Source of the DNA: Pseudoxanthomonas sp. PXM01
GTDB lineage: Bacteria; Pseudomonadota; Gammaproteobacteria; Xanthomonadales; Xanthomonadaceae
Direction of reading: 5' to 3'
NCBI RefSeq assembly: GCF_014851815.1
Contig: NZ_JACVAJ010000003.1
Location: forward strand, 310,001 to 374,000
Length of the DNA stretch: 64,000 nt
Part shown: positions 35,423 through 43,944 of the stretch, in pieces
Layout: each line of letters begins with the position of its first letter
Position numbering within the stretch: the first letter of the stretch is position 1
The notes under the pieces: generated by a model
Seen by the model: the letters and a program-made list of their open reading frames with translations, nothing else
The model's database searches: none
Told to the model about the DNA's origin: nothing
Made by a program: the position numbers and the translations under genes

Positions 35423-35476
35423 GGGACGCATAGGATGCCACGGCGGGGCATGGCGCCGTCGCGCTACCATGCGGTC

Positions 35477-37255
35477 ATGCCCGTTCATGCCCCTTCTGAC
35501 GATGTCCTGCTGGCGAAGCTGCGCGAAGCCGTAGGCCGCGCGCATGTACTGACCGGCGATCGTGCGACGCGGCGCTATCGCAAGGGCTACCGCTTCGGTG
35601 ACGGGACGGTGCTCGCGGTCGTCTGCCCGGGCACGCTGCTGGAGCTGTGGCGGGTGCTGCAGGCCACGGTGGATGCAGGATGCATCGTGCTGATGCAGGC
35701 GGCCAACACCGGGTTAACCGGCGGTTCCACGCCGGATGGCGACGGCTACGACCGCGGCATCGTGCTGGTCAGCACGCGGCGCCTGACCGGCGTGCAGATG
35801 CTCGACGGCGGGCGCCAGGTCGTCTGCCTGCCGGGCGCGACGCTGGACGTGCTGGAGAAGCGGCTGGCACCGCTGGGTCGCGAACCGCATTCGGTCATCG
35901 GCTCCTCCTGCATCGGTGCCTCCGTGATGGGTGGCGTCTGCAACAACTCCGGTGGCGCGCTGGTGCGGCGCGGACCCGCGTATACCGAGCTGGCGCTGTA
36001 TGCGCAGCTTGGCGAAGACGGAATGCTGCGGCTGGTGAACCATCTCGGCATCGCGCTGGGCGATACGCCGGAAGAGATCCTGACGCGGTTGCAGGCCGGC
36101 GACTACGGCGCGGACGCGGTGGTCAACGATCCGGCGCAGGCGGCGTCGGATCCCTGCTACGCCGAACACGTACGCCAGGTCGATGCGCCCACGCCCGCGC
36201 GCTACAACGCCGACCCCTCGCGCCTGCACGAGGCCTCCGGTTGCGCGGGGCGGCTGGCGGTGTTCGCGGTGCGGCTGGATACGTTCGAACAGGACGCAGC
36301 ATCCGTTTTCTACCTCGGCAGCAACGATCCGGACGATCTCACGGAGGTGCGCCGTCATCTGCTGACCGCGTTCGAGCGGCTGCCGATCGCCGGTGAATAC
36401 CTGCATCGCGACGCCTTCGACATCGGCGACCGCTACGGCAAGGACACCTTCCTGCTGATCGACCGCTTCGGTACCGGCAGGGTGCCCGCGGCGTTCGCAC
36501 TGAAGAGCCGTGTGGACGGATGGTGCGAACGGTTCGGCGCGCCGGGGCTGGCGGATCGCGTGCTGCAGTCGCTGACCGCGATGCTGCCCGACCACCTGCC
36601 GCCGCGGCTGCGCGCGTACCGTGATCGCTACGAACACCATCTGCTGCTGAAGGTGTCGACCCGCGATGCCGAGGCGACACGCGTATTCCTGGACCGCTTC
36701 TTCGGCGACCGTGCAGGCGATTTCTTTGCCTGCGATGCGGAAGAGGGGCGCAAGGCGTTCCTGCTGCGCTTCGCGGTCGCCGGTGCGGCGGTGCGTTATC
36801 GCGCCGTGCACGCCGCGCAGGTCGAAGACATCGTCGCGCTGGACATCGCCCTGCGCCGCGACGATCGCGACTGGGTGGAACGTCTGCCTGCGGACGTGGC
36901 GGACACGATGATCGCGCGCCTGTACTACGGGCATTTCTTCTGCCACGTCTTCCATCAGGACTACATCGTGAAGAAGGGTGTAGAACCGCTGGCGGTGGAG
37001 CATCGCCTGTGGGATCTGCTCGATGCGCGTGGCGCCGCGTATCCCGCCGAGCACAACGTCGGCCATCTCTATCGCGCCAAACCGGCGCTGGCCGGGTTCT
37101 ATCGCGCACTGGACCCCACCAATACCTTCAATCCGGGAATCGGCCAGACATCGAAACTCCATCACTGGGCGGATGCGGCGTCGCCGCCGGATCCTCCGGT
37201 GTCGCAGGCGACAGCTGCCGCCGTACATGCAGGCGCTCGTCGATCACCGCGGTGA
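35477..37255 (+). CDS. dld: Respiratory D-lactate dehydrogenase (FAD, quinone-dependent)
   Basis: The 592-residue enzyme oxidises D-lactate to pyruvate and feeds electrons to quinone at the inner membrane. It has an FAD-binding domain (AANTGLTGGSTPDG, GREPHSVIGSSCIGASVMGGVCNNSGG), then a Dld-type membrane-binding domain (FFCHVFHQDYIVKKG) and the final substrate-site block AYPAEHNVGHLY ... DPTNTFNPGIGQTSK. The family normally ends near that block. Here about 28 extra residues (ADAASPPDPPVSQAT...) follow and overlap the 3' end of the convergent yihY gene by 128 bp. It is divergent from dnaG. The start ATG is one of few options in the 54-bp spacer. Confidence 0.92.
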   Translation: MPVHAPSDDVLLAKLREAVGRAHVLTGDRATRRYRKGYRFGDGTVLAVVCPGTLLELWRVLQATVDAGCIVLMQAANTGLTGGSTPDGDGYDRGIVLVSTRRLTGVQMLDGGRQVVCLPGATLDVLEKRLAPLGREPHSVIGSSCIGASVMGGVCNNSGGALVRRGPAYTELALYAQLGEDGMLRLVNHLGIALGDTPEEILTRLQAGDYGADAVVNDPAQAASDPCYAEHVRQVDAPTPARYNADPSRLHEASGCAGRLAVFAVRLDTFEQDAASVFYLGSNDPDDLTEVRRHLLTAFERLPIAGEYLHRDAFDIGDRYGKDTFLLIDRFGTGRVPAAFALKSRVDGWCERFGAPGLADRVLQSLTAMLPDHLPPRLRAYRDRYEHHLLLKVSTRDAEATRVFLDRFFGDRAGDFFACDAEEGRKAFLLRFAVAGAAVRYRAVHAAQVEDIVALDIALRRDDRDWVERLPADVADTMIARLYYGHFFCHVFHQDYIVKKGVEPLAVEHRLWDLLDARGAAYPAEHNVGHLYRAKPALAGFYRALDPTNTFNPGIGQTSKLHHWADAASPPDPPVSQATAAAVHAGARRSPR

Positions 37256-38084
37256 TCAGCGCGCCGACGAAGAACACCACGCTGGCGTAGTAGACCCAGA
37301 CCAGCAACAGCACCAGTGCGCCCATGGAGCCGTATGCGCTGCCGGGCGCGGCTTCTGCCAGGTACAGGCCGATCAGGTAGCGTCCCGCAGTGAACAGCAA
37401 CGCGGTGATGGCGCCGCCAAGGAAGGCTTGCTTCCACGCCACGCGCCGGTCCGGCAGGTAGTGATAGAAGAACGCGAAGGCGAGCGCGTACAGCAGCAGC
37501 GTGGTCGTGTAGCCGAGCGCGGGCAGCACGGAAGGCAGCCGCGCGAAGACAACCTGCAGCGCCGTCGTGGCCACCATCGAGACGACCAGCAGGAAGCCGA
37601 TGGCCAGCACCACGCCGAGCGAGAACACGCGCTTCTTCAACCACGCCAGCACACCGTTGAGCCGTTGCGCATCGGTGCGGAAGATCAGGTTGAGCGCGCC
37701 CTGCAACTGCGCGAACACGACGGTGGCACCGATGAAAAGCAGGCCGGTGCTCCACCATCCGGCCAGCGAGCCGACGTCCGGCCGGTCGCTGGCATTGCGG
37801 ATCACCGTGTCGGCGACCGTGGCGGCGCTGGGACCCGCCAGTTGCTGGATCTGCTCGAGCAACGATTGTTGTGCCGGCGGGTACAGCGAGGCGGTCAGCC
37901 ACAGCAGCAGGATCAGCAGCGGTGCCAGCGACAGCAGCGCGTAGAACGACAGCGACGCCGCCTGCGTCATCAGGTCGGTTTCGATGAAGCGCCGCACCAG
38001 TGCGGCGGGCAGGCTGCGGTTGGCGCGCTCGCCCGCATCGCGTGCGCGCGCGCGGAGTGTGCGGAAGTGGGCTCGACGGTCCAT
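37128..38084 (-). CDS. YihY/BrkB family inner-membrane protein
   Basis: The 318-residue protein fits the YihY/virulence factor BrkB family (once mis-called RNase BN). It has six membrane helices, beginning with the family signature FIETDLMTQAASLSFYALLSLAP, and later KQAFLGGAITALLFTAGRYLIGLY and AYGSMGALVLLLVWVYYASVVFFVGA. The function is not settled. The last 40 or so residues are a polar, Pro/Ser-rich tail that overlaps the convergent dld gene. It lies downstream of the GNAT gene on the same strand. Confidence 0.9.
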   Translation of the reverse strand: MDRRAHFRTLRARARDAGERANRSLPAALVRRFIETDLMTQAASLSFYALLSLAPLLILLLWLTASLYPPAQQSLLEQIQQLAGPSAATVADTVIRNASDRPDVGSLAGWWSTGLLFIGATVVFAQLQGALNLIFRTDAQRLNGVLAWLKKRVFSLGVVLAIGFLLVVSMVATTALQVVFARLPSVLPALGYTTTLLLYALAFAFFYHYLPDRRVAWKQAFLGGAITALLFTAGRYLIGLYLAEAAPGSAYGSMGALVLLLVWVYYASVVFFVGALITAVIDERLHVRRQLSPATPEDPAATPHPPSDGVSMSGRFPD

Positions 38085-38142
38085 GCGTCGAGCGTGCCCA
38101 GTGCCGTGTCAGCAGTTCGTTACGACCGTGTGGTCGCGGTGT

Positions 38143-38637
38143 TCACGCATCGCCGCGGGCGAGCGCCTGCAGGGCATCACCGCTGACGCGCTGCACCGTC
38201 CACTCGTCGAGGCCGACGGCGCCGAGGCTGCGGTAGAAGCGGATCGCGGGTTCGTTCCAGTCGAGCACCGACCATTCGAAGCGGCCGTAGCCGCGCGACA
38301 CGGCCAGCTGCGCGAGATGCAGCATCAGGCGCTTGCCGAGGCCGAGCCCGCGGTAGTCCGGAAGCACGAACAGGTCCTCGAGATACAGGCCCGGCTTGCC
38401 GAGGAAGGTGGAGAACGAGCGGAAGAACAGCGCGAAACCGGCCGGCACGCCATCGGCCTCGGCGATGACGACTTCGGCCGACGGATGTTCGCCGAACAGG
38501 TGCGTTTCGAGCAGCGCAGGCGTGGCCACGGCTTCGTGGGCGAGCTTTTCGTACTCGGCCAGACCGTCGATGAAGGCGAGGATCTGCGGAATGTCGGCAC
38601 GGGTGGCCGAGCGTAGGGTGATGGCGGGGGTGTCCAT
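38143..38637 (-). CDS. GNAT family N-acetyltransferase
   Basis: The 164-residue protein has the GNAT fold. The acetyl-CoA pyrophosphate loop is VLPDYRGLGLGKRLM (R/Q-x-x-G-x-G/A pattern). LYLEDLFV forms the preceding strand, and ARGYGRFEWSVLDWNEPAIRFYRSLGA the following motif B. This arrangement resembles the diamine/spermidine acetyltransferase-like (YhdJ/Ssat) branch. The substrate is unproven. It is encoded between yihY and gatB/yqeY on the leftward strand. Confidence 0.88.
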   Translation of the reverse strand: MDTPAITLRSATRADIPQILAFIDGLAEYEKLAHEAVATPALLETHLFGEHPSAEVVIAEADGVPAGFALFFRSFSTFLGKPGLYLEDLFVLPDYRGLGLGKRLMLHLAQLAVSRGYGRFEWSVLDWNEPAIRFYRSLGAVGLDEWTVQRVSGDALQALARGDA

Positions 38638-38700
38638 CGCATGAGCATGCCATGGATGGAGCGCGGCGCCGGAGAGCCGCCGGCACCGTGCGGCGGGCTC

Positions 38701-39147
38701 TCAGCCCGCGAGCTTCTTCTTGATCAACGCCGAGACCTGGCCCATGTCGGCCTGGCCGGCGAGGCGCGGCTTCAGCACGCCCATCAGCTTGCCCATGTCG
38801 GCCGGGCCGGTAGCGCCGGTCTCGGCGACGGCGGCGTCGATGGCGGCCAGGATCTCGGCCTCGCCCAGCTTGGCGGGCAGGTAGGTGTCGATCACGGCCA
38901 GCTCGGCGCGCTCGATGGCGGCCAGGTCCTCGCGGTTGGCGGCTTCGAACTGGCTCACCGAGTCCTTGCGCTGCTTGACCATCTTTTCCAGCACGGCCAG
39001 CACGGCGGCGTCGTCCAGCTCGATGCGCTCGTCGACTTCGCGCTGCTTGATGGCAGCGTTGATCAGGCGGATGACCGCCAGGCGATCCTTCTCGCCGGCC
39101 TTCATCGCGGCCTTCATGTCATCGGTGAGTTGCTGTTTCAGGGACAT
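38701..39147 (-). CDS. GatB/YqeY domain protein
   Basis: The 148-residue cytoplasmic protein is a stand-alone YqeY domain, homologous to the tRNA-binding tail of the GatB amidotransferase subunit. The start MSLKQQLTDDMKAAMKAGEK and the end PADMGKLMGVLKPRLAGQADMGQVSALIKKKL are typical. It usually neighbours rpsU and dnaG, as it partly does here. A tRNA-linked role is assumed from homology. A terminator from rpsU lies just upstream. Confidence 0.92.
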   Translation of the reverse strand: MSLKQQLTDDMKAAMKAGEKDRLAVIRLINAAIKQREVDERIELDDAAVLAVLEKMVKQRKDSVSQFEAANREDLAAIERAELAVIDTYLPAKLGEAEILAAIDAAVAETGATGPADMGKLMGVLKPRLAGQADMGQVSALIKKKLAG

Positions 39148-39205
39148 GGTGGGCTCCGGGGGAACAGGAAGGGGCGTGGCACGGGGCTGTGAGACGCCAA
39201 AAACA

Positions 39206-39238
39206 CAAAAAGCCGGCGACGCTCGCGCGTGCCGGCTT
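39206..39238 (-). terminator. Terminator or attenuator between rpsU and yqeY
   Basis: Read leftward, AGCCGGC...GCCGGCT with a GC-rich inner loop is followed by TTTTTG. It lies about 20 bp past the rpsU stop and may let S21 mRNA end early while some transcription continues into yqeY. Confidence 0.75.
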
Positions 39239-39256
39239 CTCGCGAAGCGACGCGGC

Positions 39257-39472
39257 TCAGTACAGGCGCTGGCGCTTGGTGACGTCGCGCGAGCTGCGAC
39301 GCAGCTGACGCTTCACCGCAGCAGCGGCCTTGCGCTTGCGCTCCTGGGTCGGCTTCTCGTAGAACTCGCGCTTGCGGGTTTCGGCCAGGACGCCGGCCTT
39401 TTCGCAGGTGCGCTTGAAGCGACGCAGCGCAAACTCAAACGGCTCGTTTTCGCGGACTTTGACGCTGGGCAT
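39257..39472 (-). CDS. rpsU: 30S ribosomal protein S21
   Basis: The 71-residue basic protein of the small ribosomal subunit is recognisable throughout ([20 protein letters not shown], later [14 protein letters not shown]). It lies near the anti-Shine-Dalgarno end of 16S rRNA and helps initiation. The start is fixed by the conserved MPSVKV. It is divergent from tsaD, as in many proteobacteria, and is followed by a terminator then yqeY. Confidence 0.97.
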
Positions 39473-39521
39473 ACGTAATCTCGGTGGTGTAAACGGTCCG
39501 GGCACGCCCGGTGAGCCGCGT

Positions 39522-39549
39522 ATTATAGCGACCGAAGCCGCCGCTGCAA
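39522..39549 (-). promoter_or_regulatory. Sigma70 promoter of rpsU
   Basis: Read leftward, TTGCAG and a consensus TATAAT are separated by 16 bp. The -10 is about 50 bp before the rpsU ATG. A small GC inverted repeat (CCGGGC/GCCCGG) lies in the leader between them. Confidence 0.65.
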
Positions 39550-39607
39550 CCCACCCCGGGCATCCCGTCGGCTTGCCCTCCCCTTTCCGAGCCCCCAGAT
39601 CCCCCTC

Positions 39608-40645
39608 ATGAGAGTCCTCGGCATCGAAACCAGCTGCGACGAAACCGGCGTGGCCGTCTACGACACCGGCCTGCCCGGGGCCGCCGGCTTGCGCGCCCAC
39701 GCGGTCTACAGCCAGATCGCCCTGCATGCCGAATACGGCGGCGTGGTGCCCGAGCTGGCCAGTCGCGACCACGTCCGCAAGCTGCTCCCGCTGGTCCGCC
39801 AGACCCTGGCCGAGGCCGGCCTGACCACCGCCGATATCGACGGGGTGGCCTATACGGCCGGGCCCGGGCTGGTCGGCGCCCTGCTGGTCGGGGCGGGCGT
39901 GGCCCGCTCGCTGGCCTGGGCGCTGGAGGTGCCGGCGGTCGGCGTCCACCACATGGAAGGCCACCTGCTGGCCCCGTTGATGGAAGACGACCCACCCGAA
40001 GCGCCGTTCGTGGCCCTGCTGGTGTCCGGCGGCCACACCCAGCTGGTGGCCGTCGACGCCATCGGCCGGTATCGCCTGCTCGGCGAGACGCTGGACGACG
40101 CGGCCGGCGAGGCCTTCGACAAGACCGCCAAGATGATGGGCCTGCCGTACCCCGGCGGCCCGCAGCTGGCCGCGCTGGCGGAGCAGGGCACGCCCGGCCG
40201 GTTCAGGTTCGCCCGGCCGATGACCGACCGGCCCGGACTGGATTTCAGTTTCAGCGGCCTGAAGACCCAGGTGCTGCTGGCCTGGCGCGACAGCGACCAG
40301 ACCGAACAGACCCGCGCCGACATCGCGCGCGGCTTCGAGGATGCGGTGGTCGACACGCTGGCGATCAAGTGCGAGCGCGCGCTGGATGAAGCTGGCAGCG
40401 ACGTCATCGTCATTGCCGGTGGCGTGGGCGCCAACAAGCGGCTGCGCGCGAAGCTGCAGGAGATGGCGGCGAAGCGCGGCGGCCGCGCCTGCTTCCCGCG
40501 GCCGTCGCTATGCACCGACAACGGCGCGATGATCGCCTTCGCCGGCGCGCTCCGGCTGGAAGCGGGCCAGCACGAGGCCGCGGAAGTGAAGGTCACGCCG
40601 CGCTGGGACATGGCCACGCTGCCGCAGGTGGGCGCGACCGCGTGA
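39608..40645 (+). CDS. tsaD: tRNA N6-adenosine threonylcarbamoyltransferase
   Basis: The 345-residue enzyme transfers the threonylcarbamoyl group to A37 of ANN-decoding tRNAs as part of the TsaBDE complex. Landmarks are [19 protein letters not shown] at the start, the iron-ligand [10 protein letters not shown] pair, the phosphate loop [30 protein letters not shown] and the final [10 protein letters not shown]. Divergent rpsU lies 135 bp away. folB follows after 59 bp. Confidence 0.97.
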
Positions 40646-40704
40646 TGCAGGCGCGGCAACGGTTTGCCGTTACCATGCGCGCACTCCGTTACCTGTAGCC
40701 CGTC

Positions 40705-41064
40705 ATGGACATCGTTTTCATCGAAGACCTGCGCATCGAGACCGTCATCGGCATCTACGACTGGGAGCGCGGGATCCGCCAGACCGTTGCGCTGGACGTG
40801 GAAATGGCGTTCGACAACCGCGTGCCGGCGGCCAGCGACGACATTGCGCACACGCTGGACTACAAGGCCGTGTCGAAGCGGCTGATCGCCTTCGTCGAGG
40901 AAGCGAATTTCGGTTTGGTCGAGACGCTGGCCGAGCGCTGCGCAGCGATCATCCGCGAAGACTTCGGCGTGGCTTGGGTGCGCTTGAAGCTGAGCAAACC
41001 CGGCGCGGTGACCGGCGCGCGCAATGTCGGCGTGCTGATCGAACGTGGCGTGCGCCCGGACTGA
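40705..41064 (+). CDS. folB: Dihydroneopterin aldolase
   Basis: The 119-residue folate-pathway enzyme converts dihydroneopterin to 6-hydroxymethyl-dihydropterin. The motifs GIYDWERGIRQTVALDVEM and the pocket segment LVETLAERCAAIIRED (catalytic Glu) are clear, as is the C-terminal LKLSKPGAVTGARNVGVLIER. Length matches the family. It is three bases upstream of folK, whose product performs the next step. Confidence 0.95.
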   Translation: MDIVFIEDLRIETVIGIYDWERGIRQTVALDVEMAFDNRVPAASDDIAHTLDYKAVSKRLIAFVEEANFGLVETLAERCAAIIREDFGVAWVRLKLSKPGAVTGARNVGVLIERGVRPD

Positions 41065-41067
41065 TCC

Positions 41068-41559
41068 ATGGGACTGGCCTACCTCAGCCTGGGCAGTAAC
41101 GTCGAACCCGAGCGCCACCTGCGTGCCGCCGTCATCGCGCTGCGCGAACGCTTCGGCGAGGTGTTGCTGTCACCGGTCTACCGTACGCGCTCGGTCGGCT
41201 TCGACGGCACCGATTTCCTCAACTCCGCGGCGGTGATCGACAGCGATCTCGATCCGCTCGCACTGAACGACTGGCTGCATGCGCTGGAAGACGCGCATGG
41301 CCGAGACCGTAGCGGTCCGCGCTTCTCCGACCGGACGCTCGATATCGACATCGTGTTCTACGACGACCTGATGATGCAGGGGCCGGGCAACCTGCGCCTG
41401 CCGCGCGACGAGCTGAAGCATGCGTTCGTGCTGCTGCCGCTGGCCGATATCGCGCCCGACAAGGTCGATCCACGCAGTGGCCGGCGCCTGGATGCGCTTT
41501 GGCAGGTACATGCCGACCGAGATGCGCCTCCGGACGTGGTGATGATCGATTTCGATTGA
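41068..41559 (+). CDS. folK: 2-amino-4-hydroxy-6-hydroxymethyldihydropteridine pyrophosphokinase
   Basis: The 163-residue enzyme transfers pyrophosphate from ATP to hydroxymethyl-dihydropterin. The family signature is intact: AYLSLGSNVEPERHLRAAV at the start, the GRDRSGPRFSDRTLDIDIVFYDD block (shortened here) with the catalytic Asp residues, and the PRDELKHAFVLLPLADIAPD segment. It directly follows folB. A convergent pteridine reductase gene ends six bases away, an arrangement that joins three pterin genes. Confidence 0.95.
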   Translation: MGLAYLSLGSNVEPERHLRAAVIALRERFGEVLLSPVYRTRSVGFDGTDFLNSAAVIDSDLDPLALNDWLHALEDAHGRDRSGPRFSDRTLDIDIVFYDDLMMQGPGNLRLPRDELKHAFVLLPLADIAPDKVDPRSGRRLDALWQVHADRDAPPDVVMIDFD

Positions 41560-41565
41560 ACGGGT

Positions 41566-42306
41566 TCAGCCGATCCCGCGTCCGCCGTCCACGCGGATCA
41601 CCTGCCCGGTGACATAGCTCGCCGCGTCGCCGAGCAGCCAGGCCACCGTGCCGGCGATATCGCCGGGGTCGCCGATACGTCCGAGCGGCGTCTGCGCCAG
41701 CAGGCCCGCCTGCACGTCGTCATCGATGCCGCCGTCGGGCCACAGGATGGCGCCGGGCGACACCGCGTTCACCCGCACCTCCGGCGCCAGCGATACCGCC
41801 AGGCCACGCGAGACCGCAAGCAGGGCCGCCTTCGATGCGGCATAGACCGCGAGGTCCGCGCGCGGCTTGTCGGCGTAGATGTCGGCGATGTTGACGATGG
41901 CACCCCCTGCGGCACGCAGGTGCGGCGCGGCGGCCTGGGCCAGGAAGAACGGGGCGCGGGCGTTGACCCCGAACAGCTCTTCCCACTGCACCGGTGTAGC
42001 GCGACCTGCGGGCGTGGGATAGAACGCCGAAGCATTGTTGACCAGCGCGTCCAGTCGACCGTAGTGGCCGACGGTCTTCGCCACCAGTTCCGGCAGCCGG
42101 TCGAAGACCGCCAGGTCGGCCTGCAGCGTCAGCGTGCTGCCCGCGCGCGCCGCCTCCAGTTCACCGACCAGCGACCGCAGGTCGGCGGCCGAGCCGCGGT
42201 AATGCAGTGCCAGGTCGTAGCCGTCCGCATGCAGCCTGCGCGCGATCACTGCGCCGATGCGGCGGGCTGCACCGGTGATCAGGACGACACGACGCGGGGT
42301 GGACAT
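41566..42306 (-). CDS. Pteridine reductase (short-chain dehydrogenase family)
   Basis: The 246-residue NADPH-dependent SDR enzyme has the cofactor motif TGAARRIGAVIARRLH with the Arg17-type pattern seen in pteridine reductases. The catalytic Tyr-Lys of YAASKAALLAVSRGLAVSLAP and the NNASAFYPTP loop resemble the pteridine reductase group. It likely reduces dihydrobiopterin or dihydrofolate, and its place beside folB and folK supports this. The ATG at MSTPRRVVLITGAARR starts the fold directly. The longer open frame is not supported. Confidence 0.82.
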   Translation of the reverse strand: MSTPRRVVLITGAARRIGAVIARRLHADGYDLALHYRGSAADLRSLVGELEAARAGSTLTLQADLAVFDRLPELVAKTVGHYGRLDALVNNASAFYPTPAGRATPVQWEELFGVNARAPFFLAQAAAPHLRAAGGAIVNIADIYADKPRADLAVYAASKAALLAVSRGLAVSLAPEVRVNAVSPGAILWPDGGIDDDVQAGLLAQTPLGRIGDPGDIAGTVAWLLGDAASYVTGQVIRVDGGRGIG

Positions 42307-42489
42307 GGTGGGCTCCGGGACAGACGTGGGCATTGTCTCCGCTTTGCACCGAAATGGCGCAGCGCGACGCCGAAAACGTGAATCGAGCTCCGCGCCGCGC
42401 CCATGCTTGACGGCGCGCACACCGACCGTGCATGTTGCGACGCATCACCCTTCGTCGGATGTGCCGGCGAAGGACAGCGGAAAGGGCGA

Positions 42490-43944
42490 ATGGACTGGGC
42501 GAAGTACCGCACCACGACCTTTGACGAACTGATCCAGGCCGATGGACGGCCGCGACCGGCCGCGCGCCGTCTGGTCGAATACCTCGCCGGCCTGTCCGGG
42601 CGCGAACTCGCGGAACGGCAGCTCGCCGCGGACGTGGTGGCCCGCGTGCAGGGCATCACCTTCACCGTGTACTCCGACGGCCGCAACGTCGACCGCACCC
42701 TGCCGTTCGACCTGATCCCGCGCATCATCCCGCTCAGCGAATGGCAGCGCACCGAAGCCGGCCTGAAGCAGCGCATGCGCGCGCTGAACCTGTTCATCGG
42801 GGACATCTACGGCAAGCAGCAGATCGTCAAGGACAAGGTGTTCCCGGCGATGCTGCTGAAGGATTCGGTGAACTTCCGCGAGCAGTGCGTCGGCATCACG
42901 CCGCCGCTGGGCGTGTGGGCGCACATCTGCGGCTCCGACCTCGTGCGCGACGGCGACGGCACGCTGTACGCGCTGGAAGACAACCTGCGCATTCCCAGCG
43001 GTGTCAGCTACATGCTGGAAAACCGCATGGTGGCCAAGCGCGTGTTCCCGGAGCTGTTCGAGACCAGCTCGATCCTGCCAGTGGACGAGTATCCCAGCCA
43101 GCTCTACGACACGCTGGCCGCGCTATCGCCGCGACCCGGCGATGTCCCGGTGATCGCACTGTTGACGCCGGGTGTGTTCAACAGCGCCTACTTCGAACAC
43201 GCCTACCTGGCGCAGGCGATGGGCATCGAGCTGGTCGAAGGCAGCGACCTGTTCGTTGCCGACGACGACTGCACCTACATGCGCACCGTCTACGGACCGC
43301 GCCGCGTCGATGTGGTGTACCGCCGCGTGGATGACCTGTTCATCGATCCGGAAGTGTTCCATCCGGATTCGGTGCTCGGCGTGCCCGGCCTGATCCGCAG
43401 CTGGCGTGCCGGCAAGGTGGCGCTGGCGAACGCACCGGGTGCCGGCGTCGCGGACGACAAGGTCGTGTTCGCCTACGTGCCGAAGATGATCAAGTACTAC
43501 CTCGACGAGGATCCGATCCTGCCCAACGTGCCCAGCTACCTCTGCCACAACGCGAAGGAACGCAAGTACGTGCTGGAGAACATCGAGAAGCTGGTGGTGA
43601 AGCCGGCCAACGAGTCCGGTGGCTACGGCATGCTGATCGGCCCACGCTCGACCAAGCGCCAGCGCGAGAAGTTCAAGGCGCTGATCGAAGCGAATCCGCG
43701 CAATTACATGGCGCAGCCGACGCTGGCGTTGTCCACCGCGCCCATCGTCACCAAGCAGGGCCCGTCGCCGCGGCACATCGACCTGCGGCCGTTCGTGCTG
43801 TCGCGGCAGGATACCTACGTGACCACCGGCGGCCTGACGCGCGTGGCGATGGTGAAGGGCTCGCTGGTGGTGAATTCCTCGCAGGGCGGCGGCGCGAAGG
43901 ATACGTGGGTGGTGGACCTGTCCGACGACGAGGGGGCCGCCTGA
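42490..43944 (+). CDS. Circularly permuted type 2 ATP-grasp protein
   Basis: The 484-residue cytoplasmic protein belongs to the COG2308 ATP-grasp group (formerly DUF404/DUF407). The typical blocks are ARVQGITFTVYSDGRNVDRTLPFD, then DVPRIIP-like RIIPLSEWQRTE, GITPPLGVWAHICGSDLVRDGDG, LEDNLRIPSGVSYMLENR, VDVVYRRVDDLFIDP and the nucleotide segment LVVKPANESGGYGMLIG. It should form peptide-like amide bonds with ATP. Its substrate is unknown. The stop overlaps the alpha-E gene (TGATG). The facing Anbu gene completes a set known from other bacteria. Confidence 0.93.
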   Translation: MDWAKYRTTTFDELIQADGRPRPAARRLVEYLAGLSGRELAERQLAADVVARVQGITFTVYSDGRNVDRTLPFDLIPRIIPLSEWQRTEAGLKQRMRALNLFIGDIYGKQQIVKDKVFPAMLLKDSVNFREQCVGITPPLGVWAHICGSDLVRDGDGTLYALEDNLRIPSGVSYMLENRMVAKRVFPELFETSSILPVDEYPSQLYDTLAALSPRPGDVPVIALLTPGVFNSAYFEHAYLAQAMGIELVEGSDLFVADDDCTYMRTVYGPRRVDVVYRRVDDLFIDPEVFHPDSVLGVPGLIRSWRAGKVALANAPGAGVADDKVVFAYVPKMIKYYLDEDPILPNVPSYLCHNAKERKYVLENIEKLVVKPANESGGYGMLIGPRSTKRQREKFKALIEANPRNYMAQPTLALSTAPIVTKQGPSPRHIDLRPFVLSRQDTYVTTGGLTRVAMVKGSLVVNSSQGGGAKDTWVVDLSDDEGAA

